DNA of 8,384 bases from Eggerthellaceae bacterium (lineage in GTDB: Bacteria > Actinomycetota > Coriobacteriia > Coriobacteriales > Eggerthellaceae). Of the stretch, positions 1-7,248 are shown piece after piece. Under the pieces are notes generated by a model. It was not told the DNA's origin. It did not search any database and saw only the letters and a program-made list of their open reading frames with translations. Numbering within the stretch: the first letter of the stretch is position 1; every line of letters begins with the position of its first letter. The translations under genes were made by a program, and so were the position numbers. The stretch spans positions 1-8,384 of the forward strand of contig JAFUCW010000081.1 of the NCBI GenBank assembly GCA_017459485.1. Direction: 5' to 3'.

Positions 1-764
1 ACGAGTCCGCGCCAGATGATGTCGTAGAAGCGCTGCTCGCGCCCGTAGTCGACCTTCCCCACCGTCTCGGCCAGCTTGCGCTCCACCGAAGGGGAAGCCA
101 TCAGCGGGTAGAACGTGGTCTGGCTGCAGCCGCTTTCCAGCACGAAGGCGACGTCGTCAATGAGCATGTCCTCGGTCTGCGCGGGGAAGTTGAAGATCAT
201 GTCCACGTTGAACGTGAATGGGTATCCCGCCACATGCTCGAGGCGCTTGAAGATCTCCGTCGAGCTGCCGTACTTTTCGTAACGGTCCATCGCCTTGAGC
301 AGATCGTCGTTGGAGCTTTGCACCCCCACGCTCAAGCGGTGGATGCGCCCAGAGAGCGGCTCGAGCACTTCGGGAATAAGATGGTTGGGGTTGGTTTCGG
401 TCGACACTTCCTCGATCGAGAACAGCTCCCGCGCAAAGTCGATGGTGCGGCACAGCTCGTCGATGTTGATGGTGGGCGTTCCGCCGCCGATGTAGAGCGT
501 GTGGAAGTCGTAGCCCGCGGTGGAAAGCATGAGCATCTCTTGCCGCATGTTTTCGAAATACGGAATGGCACGTGCCTCGTCGTAGGGAAAGCGGTTGAAG
601 CTGCAATAGGGACACAAGCGCTCGCAAAACGGCACATGCGCGTAGAGCATGTACTTGCGCCCCAGGTTGGCCACCGGCATGCGGCGCTCCGGCGCGGGCT
701 GCAAGCGCAAGACGCCATCCCCGATACGCGACACTACGGTGGACAATGCCCTTTCGCTCAGCAC
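1..764 (-). CDS. Radical SAM protein, coproporphyrinogen III oxidase (HemN/HemW)-like, C-terminus cut off
   Basis: The open frame gives 254 residues and runs off the left edge. The radical SAM cluster motif CxxxCxxC is seen as CERLCPYC at residues 47-54, after a YMLYAHVPF strand typical of the HemN/HemW family. It should bind a [4Fe-4S] cluster that cleaves S-adenosylmethionine. The SAM-contacting YIGGGTPT follows at 91-98, and a TETNPNHL strand and an LSVGVQS segment come later, all in family order. Family members are oxygen-independent coproporphyrinogen III oxidases or the haem chaperone HemW; I cannot tell which applies, or whether it is a paralogue with another substrate. The start is uncertain. 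I chose GTG at 762-764, with a weak GGGA-type site upstream, because the frame stays protein-like there; ATG at 678-680 (residue 29) is the alternative. It begins 16 nt after the purD stop, so co-transcription with purD is likely. Confidence 0.85.
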   Translation of the reverse strand, partial: MLSERALSTVVSRIGDGVLRLQPAPERRMPVANLGRKYMLYAHVPFCERLCPYCSFNRFPYDEARAIPYFENMRQEMLMLSTAGYDFHTLYIGGGTPTINIDELCRTIDFARELFSIEEVSTETNPNHLIPEVLEPLSGRIHRLSVGVQSSNDDLLKAMDRYEKYGSSTEIFKRLEHVAGYPFTFNVDMIFNFPAQTEDMLIDDVAFVLESGCSQTTFYPLMASPSVERKLAETVGKVDYGREQRFYDIIWRGL

Positions 765-780
765 AGGCGATCCCAGCTTT

Positions 781-2073
781 CTAGTTCCAAGACGAACGGC
801 CCGCTGCCGCCTTGGCGCCAATGTCGGTGCGCAGCTGCTTGCCTTCGAAGTTGATCTTGTCGCATGCTTCGTAGGCCCGCTCGCGCGCCTCTTCGAACGT
901 GGACCCCAGCGCAACCACGTTGAGCACGCGGCCGCCCGCGGTGACCAGCTCTCCGTCGGAATTGAGCGCCGTGCCCGCATGGAACACCGTCACGCCGTCG
1001 AGCGCTTCCGCCTCGTCGATCCCACAGATGACCTTGCCCGTCTCGTACGCGCCCGGGTAGCCTTCGCTTGCCAGCACCACGCACACGGCCCACGAAGGCG
1101 ACCAGTCAAGCTGGATGGAGTCGGAGTCGCCCATTGCCGCCGCGTAGAGGACCTGGGCCAGGTCGGATTCCAAACGCGGGAGAATGACCTGCGTTTCCGG
1201 GTCGCCGAATCGGGCGTTGAACTCAAGCAGCTTGGGCCCTTGGGGCGTGAGCATGAAGCCGCCATAAAGCACGCCGCGATAGTCGTGCTCGAAGGGCGCA
1301 CGTGCCGTGGCTGCTGCCGCTCGACTCATGATGTCGACCATGGCCGCATGCTCTTCGTCGGTGACGATGGGCACGGGCGAATACACGCCCATTCCCCCCG
1401 TGTTGGGACCCATGTCGCCGTTGAAGGCGCGCTTGTGATCCTGCGCGGTCGCCATGCAATGCGCCTGTCCGTTGGTCACGAATGCGAGCAGCGAGCATTC
1501 GGGGCCGGTCAAGCACTCCTCGACGACCACCGTGCTGCCCGCTTCGCCAAAGGCCCCACCGAAGCACTCTTCGATGGCGCGTTCGGCGTCTTCGAGTTCT
1601 TCGCAGACCATGACGCCCTTGCCAGCAGCCAGACCATCTGCCTTGATGACAATCGGAGCGCCCATGTTGCGCGCGAACGCGATGGCCCCCTGCTTGTCCG
1701 AAAAGCTTCCATACGAAGCAGTGGGGAGGTCGTTGTCTTCCATGAACCGCTTGCTGTAGGTCTTCGACCCTTCCAGGGCGGCACCCTGCGCATCCGGCCC
1801 GAACACGGCTATGCCTGCTTCGCGCAGCTCGTCGGCCACGCCAGCCCCCAGCGGGGCCTCGGGGCCGTTGACCCCCAGGTCGATTTCGCGGTCGCGCGCG
1901 AACCCGCACACCGCCTCTCCGTCGCACGGGTCCAGCCCAACGACGTTTTCGGCAACTGCTGCCGTGCCGCCGTTTCCCGGAACGGCGAAAAGCGCATCCA
2001 CGCTCTCCGACTTCGCCAGCGCCCAGCATATGGCATGCTCGCGTCCACCACTACCCAATACAGCTACGTTCAT
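781..2073 (-). CDS. purD: Phosphoribosylamine-glycine ligase (GAR synthetase)
   Basis: The 430-residue protein has the usual PurD length. It joins glycine to 5-phosphoribosylamine using ATP, the second step of de novo purine synthesis in the cytoplasm. The N-terminal domain shows GSGGREHA (7-14) and GPEAPLGAG (70-78). The ATP-grasp part shows EGSK (101-104), KADGLAAGKGV (144-154), DHKR (212-215), MGPNTGGMG (221-229) and the metal-binding EFNARFGDPETQ (284-295). The C-terminal domain carries GGRVLNVVALG (380-390). The residue before GPEAP is Asn where Val is usual, a small deviation. The ATG at 2071-2073 is preceded by AGGAGA (2081-2086) at a good distance. A 305-nt repeat-bearing gap separates it from purA upstream, so expression from purA read-through may be modulated there. 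The radical SAM gene follows closely. Confidence 0.97.
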   Translation of the reverse strand: MNVAVLGSGGREHAICWALAKSESVDALFAVPGNGGTAAVAENVVGLDPCDGEAVCGFARDREIDLGVNGPEAPLGAGVADELREAGIAVFGPDAQGAALEGSKTYSKRFMEDNDLPTASYGSFSDKQGAIAFARNMGAPIVIKADGLAAGKGVMVCEELEDAERAIEECFGGAFGEAGSTVVVEECLTGPECSLLAFVTNGQAHCMATAQDHKRAFNGDMGPNTGGMGVYSPVPIVTDEEHAAMVDIMSRAAAATARAPFEHDYRGVLYGGFMLTPQGPKLLEFNARFGDPETQVILPRLESDLAQVLYAAAMGDSDSIQLDWSPSWAVCVVLASEGYPGAYETGKVICGIDEAEALDGVTVFHAGTALNSDGELVTAGGRVLNVVALGSTFEEARERAYEACDKINFEGKQLRTDIGAKAAAGRSSWN

Positions 2074-2108
2074 CGAATACTCTCCTGTCTAAACAACTCT
2101 CAAGCACA

Positions 2109-2240
2109 GGGCGGCCCCTGGCATGTTCGCAGGGAATGTCTGAACGCTATCGGCAAGCCCTTCCGCCTGCTTAGCGTTACAAAAAACTCCCGGGCATCGG
2201 GCAGCTTCAGCACTGCCCGAAGGGACTGTCTGAACACTAT
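2109..2240. repeat. Two direct copies of a 42-nt unit between purA and purD
   Basis: Copies at 2109-2150 and 2199-2240 are spaced 90 nt apart and match at 30 of 42 positions without gaps. Their right ends agree best: AGGGAATGTCTGAACGCTAT against AGGGACTGTCTGAACACTAT, 18 of 20. The second copy holds the hairpin CGGGCAG (2198-2204) / CTGCCCG (2213-2219), and the first holds CAGGG-CGGC-CCCTG (2107-2120). This indicates duplication of a structured unit. Confidence 0.65.
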
Positions 2241-2349
2241 TCCTGAATGTCGCGAAGCGACTATGCAAAAGCATGAAGCAGCGCAGCGCACGAGCGAAGC
2301 GAGCAGCGGAGCGACTGTCCCGCAGGGCGTTGCCGAAACTGCCCGATGC
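2194..2349. repeat. Imperfect inverted repeat, 37-nt arms, between purA and purD
   Basis: The arm at 2194-2230 and the reverse complement of 2313-2349 match at 29 of 37 positions, the first 11 (GCATCGGGCAG) perfectly. The 82 nt between them hold two small perfect hairpins, GTCGC-GAA-GCGAC (2249-2261) and ATGC-AAAA-GCAT (2263-2274), then a CGAGCGAAGCGAGC-type stretch. With the direct copy at 2109-2150 this resembles a short palindromic intergenic element. On the minus strand a run of six T (2181-2186) follows the left arm, so a terminator or attenuator role is possible. Confidence 0.6.
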
Positions 2350-2378
2350 TGCGTGCGCTCGCGGGTCGGGAGTTGCGC

Positions 2379-3674
<1,296 letters not shown>

Positions 3675-3704
3675 TGAGTGTCCTTTCACCTCGCATACTT
3701 CAGC

Positions 3705-3724
3705 TTGCGAATCCCACTTCGCAA
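3705..3724 (-). promoter_or_regulatory. Inverted repeat TTGCGAA-N6-TTCGCAA in the purA leader
   Basis: The two perfect 7-nt arms (3705-3711 and 3718-3724) lie between a TATAAT-like -10 and the purA ribosome binding site, about 10 nt downstream of the -10. That is a classic place for a repressor operator; in RNA it could also form a hairpin. It does not match the PurR box known from Bacillus. No T-run follows on the minus strand. Confidence 0.45.
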
Positions 3725-3733
3725 ACGATGCTG

Positions 3734-3744
3734 ATTATAGTATA
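3734..3744 (-). promoter_or_regulatory. Possible -10 region of a purA promoter
   Basis: The minus strand reads TATACTATAAT, two overlapping -10-like hexamers (TATAAT 3734-3739 and TATACT 3739-3744), in an otherwise GC-rich region. No -35 is found at 16-18 nt. A TTGGCA lies at 3767-3772, 22 nt from TATACT. The AT-rich -10 supports a promoter, but it is incomplete by eye. Confidence 0.35.
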
Positions 3745-3773
3745 GATAGCCTAACGGAGGGCGTGCTGCCAAG

Positions 3774-5168
3774 CTAAACCACACCCGCATAACGCGAGTC
3801 GTCGAAGTAGTCGCCGAACGTAGTGGACTCAGGCGCCCACGAAAGCGTGATGTCGCGCGTGGGGCCATTGCGGTGCTTCGCGACGATCAGCTTGGCCGTG
3901 CCGAATGCGGGACGGCCGTCCTCTTCGGCCTCCATCTCGTTCATGGACCGGTCGATGAACATGACGATGTCGGCGTCCTGCTCGATGGACCCCGACTCGC
4001 GCAAGTCTGACAGCATGGGCGTCTTGTTGCGCCCCGCGCGGCTCTCAACCGAGCGGTTCAGCTGGGACAACGCGAGCACCGGCATGTCCATCTCCTTCGC
4101 AAGCACCTTCAAGCCACGGGAGATTTCGCCGACCTCCACGGCGCGGCTGTCCTGGCGGCGCACGCTCGGCGCATTCATAAGCTGCAGGTAGTCGACCACG
4201 ATAAGCCCGCGCTCCTTGTCGCGCAGCTCGCGGCGCGACTTCGCGCGTGCCTCGAGGATGGAAAGCGACGGCGTGTCGTCCAGGTACAGTTCCAAGTTGG
4301 AAAGGCGCCCCGTCGCGTCAGCGAGCGCCTGCCAGTCCTGCCCCGCCAGGAATCCGCCACGCACCTTCTCCAGGCTGATCTTCGCCTCGGAGCACATGAT
4401 GCGCTGCACCAGCTGAGAGGCGCTCATCTCCAAGCTGAAGAACGTCGTGGGAACCCCCAGCTTCGCGGCGTTGACCGCCAAGTTGAGCGCAAACGAGGTC
4501 TTCCCCACGCCGGGGCGAGCCGCCAGGATGATCAGGTCGCCGCCGCGCCATCCATGGAACAGGGCGTCGACGTCCTTGAACCCGGTGGGCACACCGGTCA
4601 GGTGCGACTGCTGGTCTGCCATCGCCGAAATTTCCGTGTATGCCTGCTCGAGAAGCGAGTCGACCCGCGTAAACGAAGAGGAAACGCGCTTCTCGGTCAC
4701 CTTGAACAGGTTTTTCTCGGCCTCTTCGACCACTTCGTCAAGGTTGTCAGGCGCATCGTAGGCCAAGGCGGTTATCTCTGCGGACGCGAAGATGAGGTCG
4801 CGCAGCACCGACGTGCGCTTGACGATGTCCGCATGCGAAAGCCAGTTGGTGAGCGCAAACGTGTTGTCGGCAAGTTCCACCAGGTAGGCTTTCCCGCCTG
4901 CCGCCTCCAGCTGCCCGGTGGCGCGCAGGTTCTCCGCAAGCGAAATCTGGTCGATGGGAAGGTTGCGCGTGTGCAGGTTCAGCACGCTTTCGAAGATCAG
5001 CTTGTGGGCAGGACGGAAGAAGTTCTCCGGGACGAGCCGGGTGGCTATTTCGTCGACCGCATCCTGGCTGAGCATGCAAGCGGCAAGAACCGACTTCTCT
5101 GCTTCGATGTTCTGGGGAATCTGCTTGTTGCCCTGGGGTGTCGTCGTGCCGTCTTCATATGGTGCCAT
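3774..5168 (-). CDS. dnaB: Replicative DNA helicase DnaB
   Basis: This is a 464-residue DnaB-family helicase, the hexameric 5'-3' motor that unwinds the chromosome at the fork. The N-terminal DnaB domain (about 15-120) starts with PQNIEAEKSVLAACM. The RecA-like C-terminal domain begins near TGVPTGFKDVD (191-201). It shows Walker A ARPGVGKTS (217-225), FSLEMS (244-249), Walker B GLIVVDYLQL (321-330), LSQLNRSVE (367-375), SDLRESGSIEQDAD (387-400) and the arginine-finger region KHRNGPT (431-437). No intein or truncation is seen. The chosen ATG (5166-5168) has AAGG (5177-5180) eight nt upstream. A TTG two codons earlier is too close to that site. A strong terminator separates the gene from rplI, so it probably has its own promoter in the 5169-5320 leader, which holds a DnaA-box sequence and a stable hairpin. 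Confidence 0.97.
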   Translation of the reverse strand: MAPYEDGTTTPQGNKQIPQNIEAEKSVLAACMLSQDAVDEIATRLVPENFFRPAHKLIFESVLNLHTRNLPIDQISLAENLRATGQLEAAGGKAYLVELADNTFALTNWLSHADIVKRTSVLRDLIFASAEITALAYDAPDNLDEVVEEAEKNLFKVTEKRVSSSFTRVDSLLEQAYTEISAMADQQSHLTGVPTGFKDVDALFHGWRGGDLIILAARPGVGKTSFALNLAVNAAKLGVPTTFFSLEMSASQLVQRIMCSEAKISLEKVRGGFLAGQDWQALADATGRLSNLELYLDDTPSLSILEARAKSRRELRDKERGLIVVDYLQLMNAPSVRRQDSRAVEVGEISRGLKVLAKEMDMPVLALSQLNRSVESRAGRNKTPMLSDLRESGSIEQDADIVMFIDRSMNEMEAEEDGRPAFGTAKLIVAKHRNGPTRDITLSWAPESTTFGDYFDDSRYAGVV

Positions 5169-5189
5169 GTGCAAAACCTTTTCGTCGTG

Positions 5190-5223
5190 CCGACGCGCCG
5201 CAAATGCTGCAAGGGCGCGTCGG
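5190..5223 (-). promoter_or_regulatory. Stable 10-bp hairpin just before the dnaB ribosome binding site
   Basis: CCGACGCGCC (5190-5199) and GGCGCGTCGG (5214-5223) are perfect inverted arms with a 14-nt loop, in which GCA and TGC can pair further. On the minus strand the hairpin ends nine nt before the AAGG ribosome binding site. No T-run follows, so it is not a terminator. It may shape translation or stability of the dnaB message, or be a protein-binding palindrome. Confidence 0.5.
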
Positions 5224-5246
5224 GGAAACTCTTCGTCTTCCCACTT

Positions 5247-5274
5247 ATCCTATCTTATAAAAACCGCTGGTCAT
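5247..5274 (-). promoter_or_regulatory. Possible dnaB promoter
   Basis: The strong terminator after rplI implies a separate dnaB promoter. The only AT-rich stretch in the leader is TTATAAGATAGGATAAG (minus strand, about 5244-5260). ATGACC (5269-5274) and TAGGAT (5247-5252), 16 nt apart, are the best pair, at four of six matches each. TATAAG (5254-5259) is an alternative -10 without a good -35. Confidence 0.3.
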
Positions 5275-5309
5275 GTGCAGTTTTTATGGGCCAATCCAAC
5301 GCATGGATG

Positions 5310-5318
5310 TTATCCACA
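5310..5318 (+). promoter_or_regulatory. Perfect DnaA-box sequence upstream of dnaB
   Basis: TTATCCACA is identical to the classic strong DnaA box. It lies between the rplI terminator and the dnaB leader, about 140 nt before the dnaB start. Two near-matches (TTTTCCACT at 5373-5381 on plus and 5390-5398 on minus) lie within 80 nt. DnaA binding here could tie dnaB expression to the replication cycle; binding is inferred from sequence alone. Confidence 0.5.
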
Positions 5319-5320
5319 GC

Positions 5321-5368
5321 AAAAAGAAAACCCCTTCCGCACTTCACCAGTGCAAAGAAGGGGTTTTC
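5321..5368 (-). terminator. Strong intrinsic terminator after rplI
   Basis: GAAAACCCCTTC (5326-5337) and GAAGGGGTTTTC (5357-5368) are perfect 12-nt inverted arms. An inner 5-bp stem (GCACT 5339-5343 with AGTGC 5349-5353) extends the hairpin. On the minus strand it is followed directly by TTTTT (5321-5325). This is a textbook Rho-independent terminator, ending the rpsF-rplI unit before dnaB. Confidence 0.9.
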
Positions 5369-5372
5369 AACA

Positions 5373-5406
5373 TTTTCCACTGCGAATCAAGTGGAAAACT
5401 TTTTTT
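5373..5406 (+). terminator. Second hairpin next to the rplI stop, followed by a T-run on the plus strand
   Basis: TTTTCCACT (5373-5381) and AGTGGAAAA (5390-5398) form a perfect 9-bp stem with an 8-nt loop. On the plus strand it is followed by a run of seven T (5400-5406). Read that way it is an intrinsic terminator for transcription running towards rplI from the left, where no plus-strand gene is visible. Read on the minus strand it lacks a T-run and would simply add to the rplI 3' structure. Each arm also resembles a DnaA box with one mismatch in the last base. Confidence 0.5.
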
Positions 5407-6088
5407 ATTCGGCGTCGTCGGCAGGCTCATCTTCGGCGTCGGCAGCCTCTTCGGCAGCTTCGCCCTCAGCTTCAACGGCTTCGCCTTCGTCTTCGGCAGC
5501 TTCTTCGCCCTCTTCCGCTTCGGCAGCAGCTTCGGCAGCGGCGGCTTCGGCGGCAGCAGCTTCGGCGGCGGCAGCAGCCTCGAGCGCGGCGGCCTCTTCA
5601 GCAGCAGCGGCTTCGGCGGCGGCTGTAGCAGCAGCGATAGCCTCGGGGTCGCCAACGATCAGGTGGATGTCGCTTTTGACGTCGCGGTGCAGCGAGACAA
5701 CGGCTTCGTGCTCGCCCGCCGTCTTGATGGCGGCCTTAAGGTCGATAAGCTTCTTGTCCACTTCGATGCCGTGCTGCTCGAGCAGCGCATCGGCGATCAT
5801 CTGCGTGGTCACGGAGCCAAACAACTGGCCCTCTTCGCCCACGCGCGCCTCGACCTGGACAGACAGTCCGTCCATCTTGGCCTTGAGCTCGTTGGCTGCC
5901 GCCATGCGCTCTTCTTCGCGCTTGACAATGTTGTGGCGGCGCAGCTCGAGCTGCTTCAAATTGCCCTTCGTGGCAAGGACGGCAAGGTTGTTGGGGAGCA
6001 GGTAGTTGTTCGCGTAACCGCTGGCGACCTCGACGATGTCGCCTTCGATGCCCGTACCCTTTAGCTCCTGGAGCAATATCACTCTCAT
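5405..6088 (-). CDS. rplI: 50S ribosomal protein L9 with a long Ala/Glu-rich acidic tail
   Basis: Residues 1-147 are a standard bacterial L9, which binds 23S rRNA and projects from the base of the L1 stalk. The N-terminal domain shows MRVILLQE, LKGTGIEGDIVEVASGYANN and YLLPNNLAV. A Lys/Glu-rich connecting helix follows (about 45-75), then the C-terminal domain with GQLFGSVT (87-94) and the helix with ADALLEQHGIEVDKK. L9 usually ends near residue 150. Here about 80 further residues follow (148-227), made almost only of Ala, Glu and Asp with some Gly and no Lys or Arg, ending in an acidic segment. The tail is encoded by GCN/GAN-type repeats. The ATG (6086-6088) is preceded by an AGGGGG site, 16 nt after the rpsR stop. 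A strong terminator (5321-5368) follows. The identity is certain; the role of the tail is unknown. Confidence 0.97.
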   Translation of the reverse strand: MRVILLQELKGTGIEGDIVEVASGYANNYLLPNNLAVLATKGNLKQLELRRHNIVKREEERMAAANELKAKMDGLSVQVEARVGEEGQLFGSVTTQMIADALLEQHGIEVDKKLIDLKAAIKTAGEHEAVVSLHRDVKSDIHLIVGDPEAIAAATAAAEAAAAEEAAALEAAAAAEAAAAEAAAAEAAAEAEEGEEAAEDEGEAVEAEGEAAEEAADAEDEPADDAE

Positions 6089-6104
6089 AGTTTATCCCCC
6101 TGCC

Positions 6105-6368
6105 TTAGTCGCGACGCCTGCGCTCGCCGCGGCCGCTCACGGCAGGCACGGCAAAGGGCATGAGTGCCATCTGGCGCGCACGCTTCACGGCATTGGCGAT
6201 GTCGCGCTGATGCTGGGTGCAGCAACCCGTCACGCGGCGCGGCTTGATCTTGCCACGGTCGGTAACGAACTTGCGCAGCATCTGCGTATCCTTGTAGTCG
6301 ATATAGTCCGCGTCTTCCTCGCAGAACTGGCAATACTTCATACGCGGCTGTTTTACGTAGTCGGCCAT
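6105..6368 (-). CDS. rpsR: 30S ribosomal protein S18
   Basis: The 87-residue S18 pairs with S6 on the platform of the small subunit and contacts 16S rRNA. Recognisable blocks are [20 protein letters not shown] (22-41), PRRVTGCC (43-50), [15 protein letters not shown] (51-65) and ALMPF (68-72). It carries Cys at 13, 16, 49 and 50 with a nearby His53. CxxC plus the CC pair resembles zinc-binding (C+) versions of S18, so metal binding is plausible but inferred. The basic tail GERRRRD is typical. The frame stays open upstream into ssb, but the ATG at 6366-6368 is the right start: it gives family length and has AAAGG (6376-6380) seven nt upstream. It lies 22 nt after ssb and 16 nt before rplI, so it is part of the same transcript. 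Confidence 0.97.
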   Translation of the reverse strand: MADYVKQPRMKYCQFCEEDADYIDYKDTQMLRKFVTDRGKIKPRRVTGCCTQHQRDIANAVKRARQMALMPFAVPAVSGRGERRRRD

Positions 6369-6390
6369 AATCCAACCTTTCTCAGGTTCC

Positions 6391-6825
6391 CTAGAAGGGA
6401 ATGTCCTCGTCGTAGACCGAAGCATTGACTTCGGGAGCAGGGGACGCGGCCGGAGCGGAATAGCTCGACTGATGCGAGGATGCCGAAGGCCCGTCATTGC
6501 GACTGGTCATGAACTCTAGTTCGTCGATGATAACCTCGATCTTGGAGCGTTTTTGCCCATCGCGTTCCCATTGGCTCCAACGGAGCTTGCCCTCTATGGC
6601 TACCTTGCTTCCCTTGGACAAGAACTTCGCCACGCTTTCGGCGCGCGTGCCAAACATGGTGCAGTCGACGAAGTTCGGATAGTCTTCCCATTCGCCCGTC
6701 TGCTGGTTCTTCCTACGGTCGTTCACCGCCACGCCGAAGCCAAGCACGGGAAGTCCGCTGGCCGTCTGGCGCAGTTCGGGATCGCGGGTCAAGTTGCCAC
6801 TGATAATAACTCGATTGATGCTCAT
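6391..6825 (-). CDS. ssb: Single-stranded DNA-binding protein
   Basis: This 144-residue SSB coats single-stranded DNA during replication, repair and recombination. The OB-fold domain occupies about 1-108: [19 protein letters not shown], then [36 protein letters not shown], and [12 protein letters not shown] Ser/Ala/Pro linker (109-137) leads to the acidic tip DEDIPF (139-144), the standard SSB C-terminal peptide that recruits partner proteins. This indicates the main chromosomal SSB rather than a short paralogue. The ATG (6823-6825) follows AAGGAGAG (6829-6836). It sits between rpsF (55-nt gap) and rpsR (22-nt gap), the classic order. The rpsF-ssb gap can form a small hairpin around GGGATCCC, which I judge unremarkable. 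Confidence 0.97.
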   Translation of the reverse strand: MSINRVIISGNLTRDPELRQTASGLPVLGFGVAVNDRRKNQQTGEWEDYPNFVDCTMFGTRAESVAKFLSKGSKVAIEGKLRWSQWERDGQKRSKIEVIIDELEFMTSRNDGPSASSHQSSYSAPAASPAPEVNASVYDEDIPF

Positions 6826-6880
6826 GGTCTCTCCTTAGCTTTTGCACCGCCGGGATCCCCCGTCGGCATGAAGGTAATCG

Positions 6881-7174
6881 CTAGTCGCGGTCTTGGCGAC
6901 AAACGATTATATGACGCTTGACGGCGTCGGTGATGCGCAAAACGCGATCCAGCTCGGCAATATGGGACGGATCGGCATGGAAATCGACCAGTATGTAGTC
7001 GCCTTCGGCCAGCCCATCGACTTCGTATGCCAGCTTGCGCTTGCCCCACTCTTCGACGTTGTCCACCACGCCGTCTGCGGCGGCAAGGGTGGATTCGATG
7101 CGGGTGGAAACAGCTGCGCGCTCTTCTTCGTCGGCAGTCGGTGCCACGAAGTACAGCAATTCGTAGGCCTTCAT
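6881..7174 (-). CDS. rpsF: 30S ribosomal protein S6
   Basis: The 97-residue S6 has the normal length and the family outline: MKAYELLYFVAPTADEEE, then VVDNVEEWGKRKLAYEVDGLAEGDYILVDF, then the RVLRITDAVKRHIIVC strand. It forms a heterodimer with S18 on the 30S platform. The frame is open for another 68 codons upstream, but that part does not resemble S6. The ATG at 7172-7174 has a near-perfect ribosome binding site AGGAGGT (7181-7187), so the short form is right. It is the first gene of the rpsF-ssb-rpsR-rplI unit, with a promoter candidate at 7249-7277 and a leader hairpin at 7201-7232. In many bacteria this operon is feedback-controlled by S6:S18 binding to the rpsF leader; here that is only an inference. 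Confidence 0.97.
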   Translation of the reverse strand: MKAYELLYFVAPTADEEERAAVSTRIESTLAAADGVVDNVEEWGKRKLAYEVDGLAEGDYILVDFHADPSHIAELDRVLRITDAVKRHIIVCRQDRD

Positions 7175-7200
7175 CAGCTCACCTCCTCTGGACTCATGCG

Positions 7201-7232
7201 GCTCCGGGGCTGAAAGGCATATAACCCGGAGC
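7201..7232 (-). promoter_or_regulatory. GC-rich hairpin in the rpsF leader
   Basis: GCTCCGGG (7201-7208) and CCCGGAGC (7225-7232) are perfect 8-nt inverted arms around a 16-nt loop. The hairpin ends about 13 nt before the rpsF Shine-Dalgarno sequence. There is no T-run after it, so it is not an intrinsic terminator. The loop contains ATGC on the minus strand, which could pair with GCAT just downstream of the stem. The position fits a feedback leader of the S6:S18 type; this is inferred from position, not from a motif match. Confidence 0.45.
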
Positions 7233-7248
7233 AGGAAATAGCTTGGGT

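Noticed and set aside
234..854. Long plus-strand open frame over the radical SAM gene
   Set aside because: It is the antisense shadow of the minus-strand frame that carries CERLCPYC and YIGGGTPT; the peptide has no recognisable family character.
3675..3689. GTG start five codons upstream for purA
   Set aside because: That GTG overlaps the AAAGGA ribosome binding site that serves the ATG at 3674.
4554..6005. 483-codon plus-strand open frame across dnaB and rplI
   Set aside because: Antisense shadow; its Ser/Ala-rich part is the L9 tail read backwards, and the frame crosses two terminators.
5273..6064. 263-codon plus-strand frame with Gly/Phe/Ser-rich repeats resembling a structural protein
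   Set aside because: The repeats are the antisense reading of the GCN/GAN codons of the L9 tail; there is no start signal.
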